Shown one piece after another: positions 9,055 to 17,367 of a DNA stretch of 64,000 nt (the stretch's first letter is position 1; every line of letters begins with the position of its first letter). This stretch comes from Streptomyces sp. NBC_00448. Lineage in GTDB: Bacteria > Actinomycetota > Actinomycetes > Streptomycetales > Streptomycetaceae. The stretch lies in assembly GCF_036014115.1 (NCBI RefSeq), contig NZ_CP107913.1, positions 992,001-1,056,000 on the forward strand. Direction: 5' to 3'. The translations under genes and the position numbers were made by a program. The notes below the pieces were generated by a model that searched no databases, had not been told where the DNA came from, and was given only the letters and a program-made list of their open reading frames with translations.

Positions 9055-10434
9055 ATGCACGCCTCTCCCCCGGCCACCCTGTCCGCGGCGCCCGCCGGCG
9101 CCCCCGCGCCCGCGGTGTGGCCCGCCTCCACCCGCCTGTCCGCCACCAGCGGCGAAGGCACCGGCGACGAAGGCAGCGGCGATCGTGACATCACGGTCGG
9201 CGGGGTCTCCCTCGTCGAGGCCGCCGACCGGTTCGGCACCCCGCTCTACGTCCTCGACGAGGCCGAGGTCCGCGACCGCTGCCGCGCCTACCGCGCGGCC
9301 TTCCCCGACGCCGACATCCTCTACGCGGCGAAGGCGTTCCTGTGCCGCGCCGTCGCCCGGTGGGTGACGGAGGAGGGCCTGGGACTCGACGTGTGCTCGG
9401 CCGGCGAACTCGGCCTGGCCTTCGCCGCGGGCGTCCCCGCCGAGCGGATCGTGCTGCACGGCAACGCCAAGAGCCCGGAGGACCTGCACACCGCCGTCCG
9501 CCTCGGCGTCGGGCTGATCGTCCTCGACGGCATGTCCGAGATCGCCCGGCTGGCCGCCATCGTGCCGCCCACCGACCGGCAGCAGGTCATGGTGCGGGTC
9601 GCGCCGGGCGTCCAGGCCGGCGGCCACCCCGCGGTCCGCACCGGCACGGACGACCAGAAGTTCGGCCTGTCGATCACGGACGGCTCCGCGCAGCACGCCG
9701 TCGAACGGATCGTCGGCCGGCCGCGCCTCGAACTCGTCGGCCTGCACTGCCACATCGGCTCGCAGATCCCCGCGGCCGGCCCGTACGTCGCCGCGGTCCG
9801 CCGGATGGTCGGGCTGATGGCGCGGATACACCGGCGGCACGGCCTGGAACTGGGCCGGCTGGACATCGGCGGCGGCCACGCCATCGCCTACCGCCCCGGC
9901 GAGCAGCCGCTCGACCCACGCGCCCTGGCCGACCGGGTCCGTACCGAACTCGCGGCCGGCTGCGCGCGGGCGGGGCTGCCCGTCCCCCGCCTCACCCTGG
10001 AACCCGGGCGCGCCATCGTCGGCCCGGCCGGGGTGGCCGTCTACCGGGTGCTGTCGGTCAAACGGACCCCGGGCCGCACCTTCGTGGCCGTCGACGGCGG
10101 CATGGGCGACAACCCCCGGCCGGCGCTGTACGGGGTGCGGTACGCGCCCCGGCTCGTCGGGCGCCGCGCCACCGCGGCGCCGGCCCCGGCCACGGTGGTG
10201 GGCCGGCACTGCGAGGCGGGCGACATCCTCGCCGATCGGGTGCCGCTGCCCGGCGACGTCCGCCCGGGCGACCTCGTCGCGGTGCCCGCCGCCGGCGCCT
10301 ACCACCTCTCCATGGCCTCGGACTACAACCTGGTCGGCCGCCCGCCGGTGATCGCGGTCAGGGACGGCGCGGCGCGGGTGCTCGTACGCCGGGAGTCGCT
10401 GGCCGACATGAGCCTGCGGGACGTCGGGCTGTGA
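9055..10434 (+). CDS. lysA: Diaminopimelate-decarboxylase-like PLP enzyme (fold type III)
   Basis: 459 residues. After a ~45-residue low-complexity leader comes an alanine-racemase-type barrel with the PLP lysine in YAAKAF (Lys93), followed by LDVCSAGEL, HGNAKSPEDL, HCHIGSQI, the phosphate-binding GGGHAIAY, EPGRAIVG, and the C-terminal GRHCEAGDIL and AYHLSMASDYN. These match LysA, which makes lysine from meso-diaminopimelate. The pairing with a SAV_915-type gene and a beta-lactamase, and the unusual leader, suggest a second copy with a specialised role rather than the housekeeping enzyme; this is inference. RBS GAGGGGG precedes ATG 9055. Confidence 0.8.
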   Translation: MHASPPATLSAAPAGAPAPAVWPASTRLSATSGEGTGDEGSGDRDITVGGVSLVEAADRFGTPLYVLDEAEVRDRCRAYRAAFPDADILYAAKAFLCRAVARWVTEEGLGLDVCSAGELGLAFAAGVPAERIVLHGNAKSPEDLHTAVRLGVGLIVLDGMSEIARLAAIVPPTDRQQVMVRVAPGVQAGGHPAVRTGTDDQKFGLSITDGSAQHAVERIVGRPRLELVGLHCHIGSQIPAAGPYVAAVRRMVGLMARIHRRHGLELGRLDIGGGHAIAYRPGEQPLDPRALADRVRTELAAGCARAGLPVPRLTLEPGRAIVGPAGVAVYRVLSVKRTPGRTFVAVDGGMGDNPRPALYGVRYAPRLVGRRATAAPAPATVVGRHCEAGDILADRVPLPGDVRPGDLVAVPAAGAYHLSMASDYNLVGRPPVIAVRDGAARVLVRRESLADMSLRDVGL

Positions 10435-10497
10435 CACGGGGGCGCGGGGGCCGTGACGTCTTTGACCCGGCCCCCGCGCCCGACCACAGTGGTGGGC

Positions 10498-11448
10498 ATG
10501 CGCGACACGGATCACCGGACCTGGCGGGCGGCGGGCGTGCTCGCCGCGGTCGCCGCGCTCCTCGCGGGGTGCGGCGACGGAAGCGGCGGCACCCCGCGGG
10601 CGGCACACGCGGCCCCCTCGGGCGCCGCGACCTCCTCCGCGGGCGACGCGCAGGAGGCCGGAGCGCGCCGGTCGTTCGCGGAGCTGGAGCGCCGCTTCCA
10701 CGCCCACCTCGGCCTGTACGCGCTCGACACCGGGTCGGGCCGCAGCGTCGCGTACCAGGCGGACCGGCGGTTCGCGCACTGCTCGACGATCAAGGTGCTC
10801 GCCGCCGGGACACTGCTGAAGCGGGCCGGCGACGCCGAACTCGACCGCGTGGTCACGTACCCGTCGTCGGCCCTGGTGCCGTACTCGCCGATCACGTCGA
10901 AGCACGCCGGGCAGGGCAGGGGCATGACGCTGCGGGCGATCATGGCGGCCGCGCTGCGGTACAGCGACAACACCGCGGAGAACCTGATGCTCGACCGGCT
11001 CGGCGGCCCCGCCGGGCTGCAGGAGGCGGTACGCGCCATGGGGGACGCGGTCACCCATGTCGACCGGCCCGAGCCGGCGCTCAACGACGCCGTGCCCGGG
11101 GACACCCGCGACACCAGCACCGCCCGTGCGCTCGGCACGGATCTGCGGTCCCTGCTGCTCGGCGGCGCGCTGCCGACCGGCCGCCGCGCGCTGCTCACCG
11201 ACCTGATGGTGCGCAACACCACCGGCGGCCCGTACGTGCGGGCCGGGGCGCCCTCGGGGTGGAAGGTCGCCGACAAGACGGGCAGCGGGGACTACGGCAC
11301 CCGCAACGACATCGCGGTCCTCTGGCCCCCGCACGGCGCGCCCGTCGTCATCAGCGTGCTGACCGACCGCGGCACCCCCGACGCCGAGTCCGCCGACCCG
11401 CTGATCGCGAACGCCACCACCGCCGCCCTCACCGCGCTGGGGCGCTAG
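10498..11448 (+). CDS. bla: Class A serine beta-lactamase lipoprotein
   Basis: 316 residues from ATG 10498; a GTG at 10453 would add 15 residues without improving the signal peptide. The lipobox LLAGC puts the lipidated Cys at 25, so the enzyme is probably anchored outside the membrane. All class A motifs are present: S96-T-I-K99, S156-D-N, E192-P-A-L-N (the deacylation glutamate) and K260-T-G. It should hydrolyse penicillin-like lactams; spectrum cannot be read from sequence. It lies 63 bp after the LysA-like gene on the same strand. Streptomycetes commonly carry such enzymes, so acquired resistance is not implied. Confidence 0.93.
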   Translation: MRDTDHRTWRAAGVLAAVAALLAGCGDGSGGTPRAAHAAPSGAATSSAGDAQEAGARRSFAELERRFHAHLGLYALDTGSGRSVAYQADRRFAHCSTIKVLAAGTLLKRAGDAELDRVVTYPSSALVPYSPITSKHAGQGRGMTLRAIMAAALRYSDNTAENLMLDRLGGPAGLQEAVRAMGDAVTHVDRPEPALNDAVPGDTRDTSTARALGTDLRSLLLGGALPTGRRALLTDLMVRNTTGGPYVRAGAPSGWKVADKTGSGDYGTRNDIAVLWPPHGAPVVISVLTDRGTPDAESADPLIANATTAALTALGR

Positions 11449-11495
11449 ACCACGTCCGGCTCCCCCGCGCCCTCACCGCCCCGGGGCGCCAGGGG

Positions 11496-12479
11496 TCAGT
11501 CGAGGGCCGTCAGGGCCGGCGCCAGCTCCTCCAGTGCCGCGACGCCGTCCGTGAACTCCCCGCCGGGCTGGAGCATGAGCACCACGTGGTCCGCGCCGGC
11601 GGCGAGGTGGCGGCGGGCGGTGGCCGCGATCGCGTCGGGGTCGCCGTGGCCGACGAGCGCGTCGACCAGTTCGTCGTCCGGCTCCCGGTCGCCGGGTCCC
11701 GCGAGGCCGATCTGGGCGGCGATCGCCGCGAAGGAGGGCCGGGCGAGCAGGGCCGCCGCCATCTCCCGGGCCCCCGTCCGCGCCCGCTCCCGGTCCTGGT
11801 CCGGCACCACGGTCATCCCGACGACCAGCAGCTTGTCCGGGCCGAGCAGCTGCCGGGTGTACGCCGTGTACTGCGGCGGCACCCCGACCGGCAACGCCCC
11901 GTCGGACGCCTCACCGGCCAGGGCCAGCATCTTCGGCCCGTTCGCGCCGACGATCCGGAGGTAGTCCGCGGCGGGCGCGGGCGGCTGGGTCGGGCCGTCC
12001 ATCCGGTCGAGGTAGTCACGCATCGTGGCCAGCGGGCTGCCGAAGGCGCGGCCGGCGGCCTCCGCCTGCTGCGGGTAGCCGCCCCCGACGCCGAGCACGA
12101 ACCGCCCGGGGTACGCCTCGGCCAGTTGGGACGCGGCCGCGTGCAGGGTCTGCGGCGACCGGGCCCAGATGTTCGCGATGCTCGTGCCGAGCACCAGCTC
12201 CCGGGTGGCGGCGAGCAGCATCGACGCCTGGACCAGGGCGTCCTTGCCGCCGACCACCTCGTTGGTCCACGCGGTGCGGTATCCGGCCTGCTCCAGCCGC
12301 CCGGCGCCCGCGCGCTGGACGTCGATGGGCGGCAGGCCGGTGAACGACACCGGGAGCACCGCGCCGACCGGTCCGAGCGCCGCGCGCACCGCGGCGACCA
12401 GGCCGGCGCGCCCGCCCGCCCCCGCGGTCTCCCCCTCGGTCCCGGCGCGCTCCGTGCTCTCGGTGCTCTCGTCGCCCAT
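11496..12479 (-). CDS. Luciferase-like (LLM) F420/flavin-dependent oxidoreductase
   Basis: 327 residues from ATG 12479 with AAGGA upstream. After an acidic ~30-residue leader the TIM-barrel of the LLM class is clear: SFTGLPPIDVQRAGAGRLE, YRTAWTNEVVGGKDALVQAS, LGTSIANIWARSPQTLHAAA, FVLGVGGGYP and the C-terminal AGADHVVLMLQPGG. Actinobacterial members mostly use F420, but the cofactor and substrate cannot be decided from sequence alone. It faces the beta-lactamase gene tail to tail with 47 bp between them and no strong terminator. Confidence 0.85.
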   Translation of the reverse strand: MGDESTESTERAGTEGETAGAGGRAGLVAAVRAALGPVGAVLPVSFTGLPPIDVQRAGAGRLEQAGYRTAWTNEVVGGKDALVQASMLLAATRELVLGTSIANIWARSPQTLHAAASQLAEAYPGRFVLGVGGGYPQQAEAAGRAFGSPLATMRDYLDRMDGPTQPPAPAADYLRIVGANGPKMLALAGEASDGALPVGVPPQYTAYTRQLLGPDKLLVVGMTVVPDQDRERARTGAREMAAALLARPSFAAIAAQIGLAGPGDREPDDELVDALVGHGDPDAIAATARRHLAAGADHVVLMLQPGGEFTDGVAALEELAPALTALD

Positions 12480-13029
12480 GGCGATCCTTCCTCACAGTCC
12501 CGGCGGCGGCCTCGCCGGCCGACGCTTCCCACCCTGGAGAGAGCACACGCCCCGTGTCCAATGATCGTTTCGCAACGCGTCTCGCGGTCCGCGCAACGCC
12601 CCAGGCCACCGCGCCCGGCGTCGGCGAAACCGGAAGAACGGCCCTCTTCGGCCGGGGAGCAGGGGAGCCGGGGAGCCGGCCGGCGCGCCCTCGCCACCGC
12701 CGTGAGCCCGGCCTCCGAGGCCGCCGCGCACCCGCCCGGTGAAGGTGGCGCTTCGGGGGCCGAGCCCCTGTTACGGCGGCGCGGAACGCCGTTTCTCCGG
12801 GTAATGGGCGACCGCCGGAAAAGGGGCCGGAATTCTTCACCGTGCGCGCATATCCGGGTACCTCCCGTGATTGCTGGGTGCCTCCTGTGTGATCCCCTCG
12901 GCATGGCCCAGGTCACAAACTAAGCGCGGTAGTACCCGACCCGGCCACGCGACGGCGGCGTCATGCGGATACGCGCGATCGCCTTTCCCGCACCGAACCC
13001 AACTACGGAATTGTCCGTAGATGGGGCCT
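12480..13029. other. Intergenic region upstream of the transglycosylase gene
   Basis: About 550 bp between divergently read genes. It should hold the promoter of the leftward oxidoreductase. I looked for a c-di-AMP (ydaO) riboswitch, common before actinomycete cell-wall hydrolases, and did not find its conserved core. Short open frames here have no recognisable product. Confidence 0.4.
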
Positions 13030-13058
13030 TTGACCGTTGAATCCGGGACCTCTAACAA
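13030..13058 (+). promoter_or_regulatory. Vegetative-type promoter of the transglycosylase gene
   Basis: TTGACC (13030-13035) and TAACAA (13053-13058) separated by exactly 17 bases, a good HrdB-type promoter. The start codon at 13093 follows after a short leader containing GGAAGAGG. Confidence 0.7.
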
Positions 13059-13092
13059 TTCACTGGTCCCCAACGGAAGAGGTAAACCCGCA

Positions 13093-13887
13093 ATGCAGTT
13101 CTCCACGGTCACCAAGAAGCTCCCCGGCGTCTCCTCGTTCAACCGGCTGTCGAAGCAGCACAAGATCACTGCTGCCGGCACCACTGCCGCAGCCGCGGTC
13201 CTGCTCGCAGTCGTGGGCGTGGAAGCGACCGCCGGGGCTGGAGCGGCGACCGCGGCGAGCGACGCCACCACCGGGTTCAGCGTCTCCGCCGGTCAGCCGG
13301 TGAAGCAGATCAGTGCCCTGTCCAGCCTCGCCCCGCAGAAGGCCGTGCCGGCCGCCGCGCAGCAGAAGGTCAACCTGGTCCCGGTCGCCGACAAGAGCGC
13401 GACCGACACCGCGCAGAAGGCAGCGGCCGCCAAGGCCGCAGCCGTGAAGAAGGCAGCCGCCGAGAAGGCGACCGCGCAGAAGGCCGCAGCGAAGAAGGCC
13501 GCAGCGAAGAAGGCCGCCGCGAAGAAGGCCGCCGCCGCGAAGGCGAAGCCTGCCGCGAAGACCTACGCCAACAACCTGGACGGCTGGATTCGCCAGTCGC
13601 TGGACATCATGCACAAGAAGGGCATCCCCGGCACGTACGAGGGCATCCACCGCAACGTCATACGCGAGTCGAGCGGTAACCCGAAGGCGATCAACCTGTG
13701 GGACATCAACGCCCGCAACGGCATCCCCTCGAAGGGCCTGCTGCAGGTGATCAACCCGACCTTCAACGCCTACCACGTGTCCGGCACGTCCTGGAACATC
13801 TACAACCCGGTCGCCAACATCACCGCGGCCTGCAACTACGCGGCCGACAAGTACGGCTCCATGGACAACGTGAACTCCGCGTACTGA
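13093..13887 (+). CDS. Secreted SLT-type lytic transglycosylase with Lys/Ala-rich linker
   Basis: 264 residues from ATG 13093. A basic N-terminus (KQHKITAAG) and hydrophobic stretch to ~50 form a signal peptide. Residues ~108-156 are a low-complexity linker of repeated AAAKK units with a strong positive charge. Residues ~157-264 are a small transglycosylase SLT domain: DIMHKKGIPGTYEGIHRNVI, catalytic Glu192 in RESSGNP, then KGLLQVINPTFNAYH and NPVANITAACNYAADKYGSM. It should cleave peptidoglycan glycan strands, as in growth or spore germination. The charged linker may hold the enzyme on teichoic acid or wall (inference). A strong terminator follows. Confidence 0.9.
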   Translation: MQFSTVTKKLPGVSSFNRLSKQHKITAAGTTAAAAVLLAVVGVEATAGAGAATAASDATTGFSVSAGQPVKQISALSSLAPQKAVPAAAQQKVNLVPVADKSATDTAQKAAAAKAAAVKKAAAEKATAQKAAAKKAAAKKAAAKKAAAAKAKPAAKTYANNLDGWIRQSLDIMHKKGIPGTYEGIHRNVIRESSGNPKAINLWDINARNGIPSKGLLQVINPTFNAYHVSGTSWNIYNPVANITAACNYAADKYGSMDNVNSAY

Positions 13888-13964
13888 CGATGACGCAGTA
13901 CCGACGATGACGCGCCGACGCCGACAGGCACGCGCATCACGCTCGCTCCACGCACGCACGCTCC

Positions 13965-14000
13965 GAAGGGCGGCGGACCCCACCGGGTCCGCCGCCCTTC
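13965..14000 (+). terminator. Perfect 16-bp stem terminator after the transglycosylase gene
   Basis: Arms 13965-13980 and 13985-14000 are exact reverse complements with a 4-base loop. There is no T-run, as usual in streptomycetes. Being symmetric, it can also stop leftward transcription. Confidence 0.85.
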
Positions 14001-14051
14001 GAGCTGCCCGCGCGCCGGGCGCCGGGCCGCCCGTGGGAGCGCGGGCCGCGG

Positions 14052-14498
14052 TCACAGCTCTCGCTTGAACCCGTGGTGGCTGCGGACGAACCCGAGCGAC
14101 TCGTAGAAGCGGTGGGCGTCGGCGCGCCGCGCGTGGCTGGTCAGCTGGACGAGGCCGCAGCCGCGGGCGCGCGCCCGCTCGATCGCCCAGGTCAGCAGTT
14201 CACGGCCGAGCCCGGCGCCCCGCAGGTCGGCGCGGATGCGTACCGCCTCGATCAGCGCGCGCTCCTGGCCGCCCCGGGTCAGTCCGGGGACGTAGGTGAG
14301 CTGGAGGCAGCCGAGCACCGCCCCGTCGTCCCCTTCGAGCACCGCGATCTCGTTGCGGTCGTCGGTCTCGATCGCCGCGAAGGCCCGCTCGTGGGCGTCG
14401 GAGACCTCGACGCCGCCCGGGTCCACAACGCCCTCCTCCCCTATCAGAAGAGCCAGCAGGTCAGGGAGGTCGCGCGCGATCGCGGTACGGAAGGCCAT
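14052..14498 (-). CDS. GNAT-family N-acetyltransferase
   Basis: 148 residues from ATG 14498; an ATG four codons upstream is equally possible, and neither has a strong ribosome site. The GNAT acetyl-CoA site is clear in AVRIRADLRGAGLGRELLTW (the RxxGxG/A loop), after the beta-strand VLGCLQLTYVPGL, and the C-terminal HARRADAHRFYESLGFVRSH is typical of the small GCN5-like proteins. The substrate is unknown. It is a single gene between two hairpins, with a hexamer repeat just upstream. Confidence 0.85.
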   Translation of the reverse strand: MAFRTAIARDLPDLLALLIGEEGVVDPGGVEVSDAHERAFAAIETDDRNEIAVLEGDDGAVLGCLQLTYVPGLTRGGQERALIEAVRIRADLRGAGLGRELLTWAIERARARGCGLVQLTSHARRADAHRFYESLGFVRSHHGFKREL

Positions 14499-14559
14499 GG
14501 CCCTGAGCATGCCAGCCGCGTACCCGATCCGAGCAGCGATTTTCCGCACCGCTCCCCGC

Positions 14560-14603
<44 letters not shown>

Positions 14604-14642
14604 TGCGTCCCGTGCGGCATACGTACACACGTACACACGCCC

Positions 14643-14676
14643 GCGCCCCCGCTCCCTGGCGTGGGGGCGGGGGCGC
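14643..14676 (-). terminator. Candidate terminator after the CsbD gene
   Basis: 10-bp G/C-only arms (14643-14652 and 14667-14676) with a 14-base loop, about 20 bp beyond the CsbD stop on the minus strand. Confidence 0.5.
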
Positions 14677-14695
14677 CGCGGCGGGACGGGCAGGC

Positions 14696-14881
14696 TCAGT
14701 CCTTGCCGATGTGCTTCACCGCGTCCTTGAGCTTCTCGCCCGCCTGTCGCACGTCTCCCTTGGCCTGGTCGCCCCGGCCCTGGGCTTCGAGTTCCTCGTC
14801 GCCGACCGCCTGCCCGACGGATTCCTTCACCTTGCCCTTGACCTGGTCGGACTTCGCCTTGGCCTTGTCGCTGTCACTCAT
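14696..14881 (-). CDS. CsbD-family small stress protein
   Basis: 61 residues, Lys/Glu/Asp-rich and helical, with the CsbD pattern KSDQVKGKVKESVGQAVGDE followed by EAQGRGDQAKGDVRQAGEKL. CsbD proteins are general-stress proteins induced by alternative sigma factors in Bacillus; the biochemical role is unknown. The start is ATG 14881 with GAAGGAG upstream. It is a single-gene unit with its own hairpin downstream. I could not find a convincing sigma-B type promoter upstream. Confidence 0.9.
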   Translation of the reverse strand: MSDSDKAKAKSDQVKGKVKESVGQAVGDEELEAQGRGDQAKGDVRQAGEKLKDAVKHIGKD

Positions 14882-15026
14882 GGATCACTCCTTCGTCGTC
14901 GCAGGTCGCGTGCCCGGGTTGCGTGCCGGTATGCGCGGCGGCGACGCGAACGACGCGTTACCGGGGACCCGTCACCGGTTGGCAGAGACGGCCACCCGCA
15001 CCGAGTGGTGCCTCTAGGCTTCCGGC

Positions 15027-15308
15027 ATGGCCGAGTATCCCGACGACGGCGTTGTCGTCTACCACCAGCCCACCTGCGTCTTCTGCCTCAAGCTGCTGAC
15101 GCAACTGCGCTTCACCCGGCTGCGGTACCGGACGGTGAACATCTGGCGCGACCCGGACGCGGCCGCGTTCGTACGACTGGTCGCCGACGGTAACGAGACG
15201 GTGCCGACGGTGACGGTCGCCGGGCACGCGATGGTCAACCCATCACGCAAGCAGGTGCTCGCGGCCGTCGCCGAGCACGCGCCGCATCTGCTGGCCGAAG
15301 GGCGCTGA
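15027..15308 (+). CDS. Glutaredoxin-like / mycoredoxin-type thiol protein
   Basis: 93 residues. The redox motif CVFC sits at residues 17-20 (HQPTCVFCLKLL), followed by RLRYRTVNIWRDPDAA and the glutathione/mycothiol-site signature GNETVPTVTVAGHAMVNPS. Actinobacterial proteins of this type (mycoredoxins) reduce mycothiol mixed disulfides. Assignment to mycoredoxin rather than glutaredoxin is inference from the host, which should use mycothiol. It faces the universal stress gene tail to tail. Confidence 0.88.
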   Translation: MAEYPDDGVVVYHQPTCVFCLKLLTQLRFTRLRYRTVNIWRDPDAAAFVRLVADGNETVPTVTVAGHAMVNPSRKQVLAAVAEHAPHLLAEGR

Positions 15309-15347
15309 CCCCCGCCGCGGCCCCCGCCGTCCTTCCCGGTCCCGCGC

Positions 15348-16247
15348 TCACTCGTGCGGGACCACCGCGACCGGGACCACGGCGTGGTGCAGCACCGAGT
15401 GGGACGTCGAGCCGAGGTGGGCCGACAGCCGGGTGCCGCGCGGGCGGCGGCCGATGACCAGCAGGGCGGCGTCCGCCGAGGCGCCGAGCAGGTGGCGGTC
15501 GGCGGCGCCGACGATGGTCTCGCCGATGACGTGGACGCGCGGGTACTTCTCGCGCCACGGCGCCAGCGCGTCGGCGAGCGCCCCGGTCTCGTGGGCCTGG
15601 AGGGCGGCGCGGGCGTCGGGGTCGGAGTTCGCCGCGCCGAGGCCGTACGGCAGGGGCGCGTTCCAGCCGTGCACGACGCGGAGGGTGGCGGAGCGGCGCG
15701 CGGCGGCGTCGAAGGCGAACCCCAGGACGTGGTCGCTGGGCCGGGCCAGGTCCAGGCCGAGCACGACGTCGCCGCCGCCGTCGCCCGACCCGGAAACCTC
15801 GGACTCCTCGCCTGCTCCGGATGCCCCGCCCGTCCCCTCTGCCCTGACCAGCACCACCGGCACCGGCGCCTGCCCGACGACGGTGAGCGGGACCGAGCCG
15901 AGCAGGAACCCGGCGGTGGCGCTCACCGCGCGCGAGCCCAGCACCAGCAGTGCCGCCTCGTCGGCGGCGGCGAACAGCACCGGCAGCGCCTGCCCGACCA
16001 CCTGCTCGACGGTGATCTCGGCTGCGGGATGGGCGCGCCGCAGGTCGGCGGCGGCGGTGTAGGGCGACCAGTCCTCGTTCACCGGAGCCGGGTGCGGGTC
16101 GGCGGGGGCGGCCAGGCCGGGCGGCGGGGCTGCGGCGTTCACCAGCCGCAGCGGCACCCGCCGCCGTACGGCCTCGCGGGCCGCCCAGTGCGCGGCGGCC
16201 AGACTCTCGGGGGAGCCGTCGACTCCGACGGCGACCGTACGGCGCAT
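15348..16247 (-). CDS. Universal stress protein with two tandem Usp domains
   Basis: 299 residues. Each half starts with a beta-strand/acidic motif (VAVGVDGSPESLAAAHWAAR; VVLGLDLARPSDHV) and ends with a nucleotide-loop pattern (GSRAVSATAGFLLGSV; GRRPRGTRLSAHLGSTSHSV), so both domains may bind ATP. A Gly/Ser/Glu linker (~139-160) separates them. Such tandem Usp proteins are abundant in streptomycetes and mycobacteria and respond to stasis and hypoxia. It is 100 bp downstream of the XRE/PPOX gene on the same strand, so they may share a transcript. Confidence 0.92.
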   Translation of the reverse strand: MRRTVAVGVDGSPESLAAAHWAAREAVRRRVPLRLVNAAAPPPGLAAPADPHPAPVNEDWSPYTAAADLRRAHPAAEITVEQVVGQALPVLFAAADEAALLVLGSRAVSATAGFLLGSVPLTVVGQAPVPVVLVRAEGTGGASGAGEESEVSGSGDGGGDVVLGLDLARPSDHVLGFAFDAAARRSATLRVVHGWNAPLPYGLGAANSDPDARAALQAHETGALADALAPWREKYPRVHVIGETIVGAADRHLLGASADAALLVIGRRPRGTRLSAHLGSTSHSVLHHAVVPVAVVPHE

Positions 16248-16347
16248 CGTGTCCGCCTCCTTCAGCGCGACCTTCTCTCCCCTCGCCTACCCGGCGCGGC
16301 AGGGGACATGGGTGCGCGGCGGCTCGGGCGCGCCGGAGGACGGCGGG

Positions 16348-17031
16348 TCACAGCGTGCCGATCCGCCGTCCGCTGACGTGGTCCGGGCGTATCCGCACCC
16401 ACAGCGGCAGGTGGTCGCCGGCCCACGACTCCGCGGGGTGGCGCTCGTCGAGGCGGTGCGCCACGACCGGGTCGTCGATGTGCTCGGCGATGCCGGTGAC
16501 CAGGACGCTCCAGCCCTGGCTGACGTGGTCGTCCACCCGGTCCACCTCGAAGGAGACGGCGGCGCCCGCGGCGGGGGCGGCGGCGCTGCCGGGCTCCGTG
16601 CGGTAGACGATCGACCGGGTGTCGGCCGGCTGCGCGTCGATCGCGTAGTTGACCGGGAAGACGCCCGGGCTCGGCTCGACCGGCAGCGCGATCCGGCCCA
16701 CACCACGGCTGCCGAGCCGGTCCCAGCACTCGAGCTCGGTGAGGTGGAGCAGGGCCGGGTGCGCGGCCGGTTCGCCCTGCCCGGGCGGCCCGCCGGTGCG
16801 CCCTTCGAGCAGGTCGTCGTAGGACAGGTGGAGCGCGCCCGCGATCCGGACGAAGCCGCCCGGATCGAAGTCCACCCCGGCGCTCAGCAGGTGCTGGAGG
16901 TAGCGCGGCGCCATGCCCGCCTGCGTCGCCAGGGCGCCCTCGCTCAGCCCCAACTGGAGCCGGCGCTCGGCCACACGGCGGGCGAGGACCCGCGGATCGG
17001 GCTGTGTCACGGGATCGGCGTTGTCATACAT
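16348..17031 (-). CDS. XRE helix-turn-helix fused to a pyridoxamine-phosphate-oxidase-like flavin domain
   Basis: 227 residues from ATG 17031 with GGAGG upstream. Residues ~14-75 form a Cro/CI-type HTH (LARRVAERRLQLGLSEGALA, YLQHLLSAG). Residues ~92-225 match the PPOX split-barrel: CWDRLGSRGVGRIALPVE, PVNYAIDAQ, SIVYRTEPGS, VSFEVDRVDD and WSVLVTGIAEHI. The fusion suggests a DNA-binding protein that senses flavin or F420 redox state. Similar fusions occur in actinobacteria near universal stress genes, as here. The target is unknown and may be its own promoter. Confidence 0.85.
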   Translation of the reverse strand: MYDNADPVTQPDPRVLARRVAERRLQLGLSEGALATQAGMAPRYLQHLLSAGVDFDPGGFVRIAGALHLSYDDLLEGRTGGPPGQGEPAAHPALLHLTELECWDRLGSRGVGRIALPVEPSPGVFPVNYAIDAQPADTRSIVYRTEPGSAAAPAAGAAVSFEVDRVDDHVSQGWSVLVTGIAEHIDDPVVAHRLDERHPAESWAGDHLPLWVRIRPDHVSGRRIGTL

Positions 17032-17181
17032 GCCAGGTCCTCCCTCCGGCCGGGACGGGCGCGCGGCAGGAGGGAGGACCGCACCCGCGGCTCTTGCCCG
17101 GACCTGCCACGCCGGCGCCAGGGCTCACTACCAGCCTGGACCACTTGCCCGGCTTGCGCCATACGGGGGAATCCGCGCGGC

Positions 17182-17212
17182 TTGACCTTGACGTGCGGGT
17201 CAGGGGTTAGCG
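17182..17212 (+). promoter_or_regulatory. MerR-type promoter with 19-bp spacer before the oxidoreductase gene
   Basis: TTGACC (17182-17187) and TTAGCG (17207-17212) are 19 bases apart, the long spacer typical of MerR-activated promoters. Within it CCTTGAC and GTCAGGG form an imperfect dyad, the expected position for a MerR dimer. The MerR gene is the second gene downstream. The rest of 17032-17367 holds no gene; the start at 17368 has GGAGAGGA upstream. Confidence 0.55.
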
Positions 17213-17367
17213 TTCCGGCGCGCTCGTTGGATTCGTGCGATCACCACGACGCAGGCGGCGTACCGGCGCAGCGACGCACGGCGGCCCCCAGGCGGCCCCA
17301 CCGGGCGCGACGACGGACCGGCAAGCACGACAAAGCACGGACGAAGCACGACGGAGAGGATCAGGCG

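Noticed and set aside
10498..11448. Beta-lactamase as a recently acquired resistance gene
   Set aside because: GC content and codon use match the neighbours, there is no mobile element, and chromosomal class A enzymes are ordinary in streptomycetes.
12554..12742. Possible small gene in the gap before the transglycosylase gene
   Set aside because: No ribosome site, no recognised family and composition like out-of-frame GC-rich DNA.
9342..12923. 1193-codon plus-strand frame across the LysA-like, beta-lactamase and LLM genes
   Set aside because: It crosses three genes on both strands and is an Arg/Pro/Gly-rich shadow with no domain; the real genes have strong motifs in other frames.
12900..13092. 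c-di-AMP (ydaO) riboswitch before the transglycosylase gene
   Set aside because: Expected from other actinomycete wall hydrolases, but the conserved core is absent and a vegetative promoter lies only about 35 bp before the start codon.
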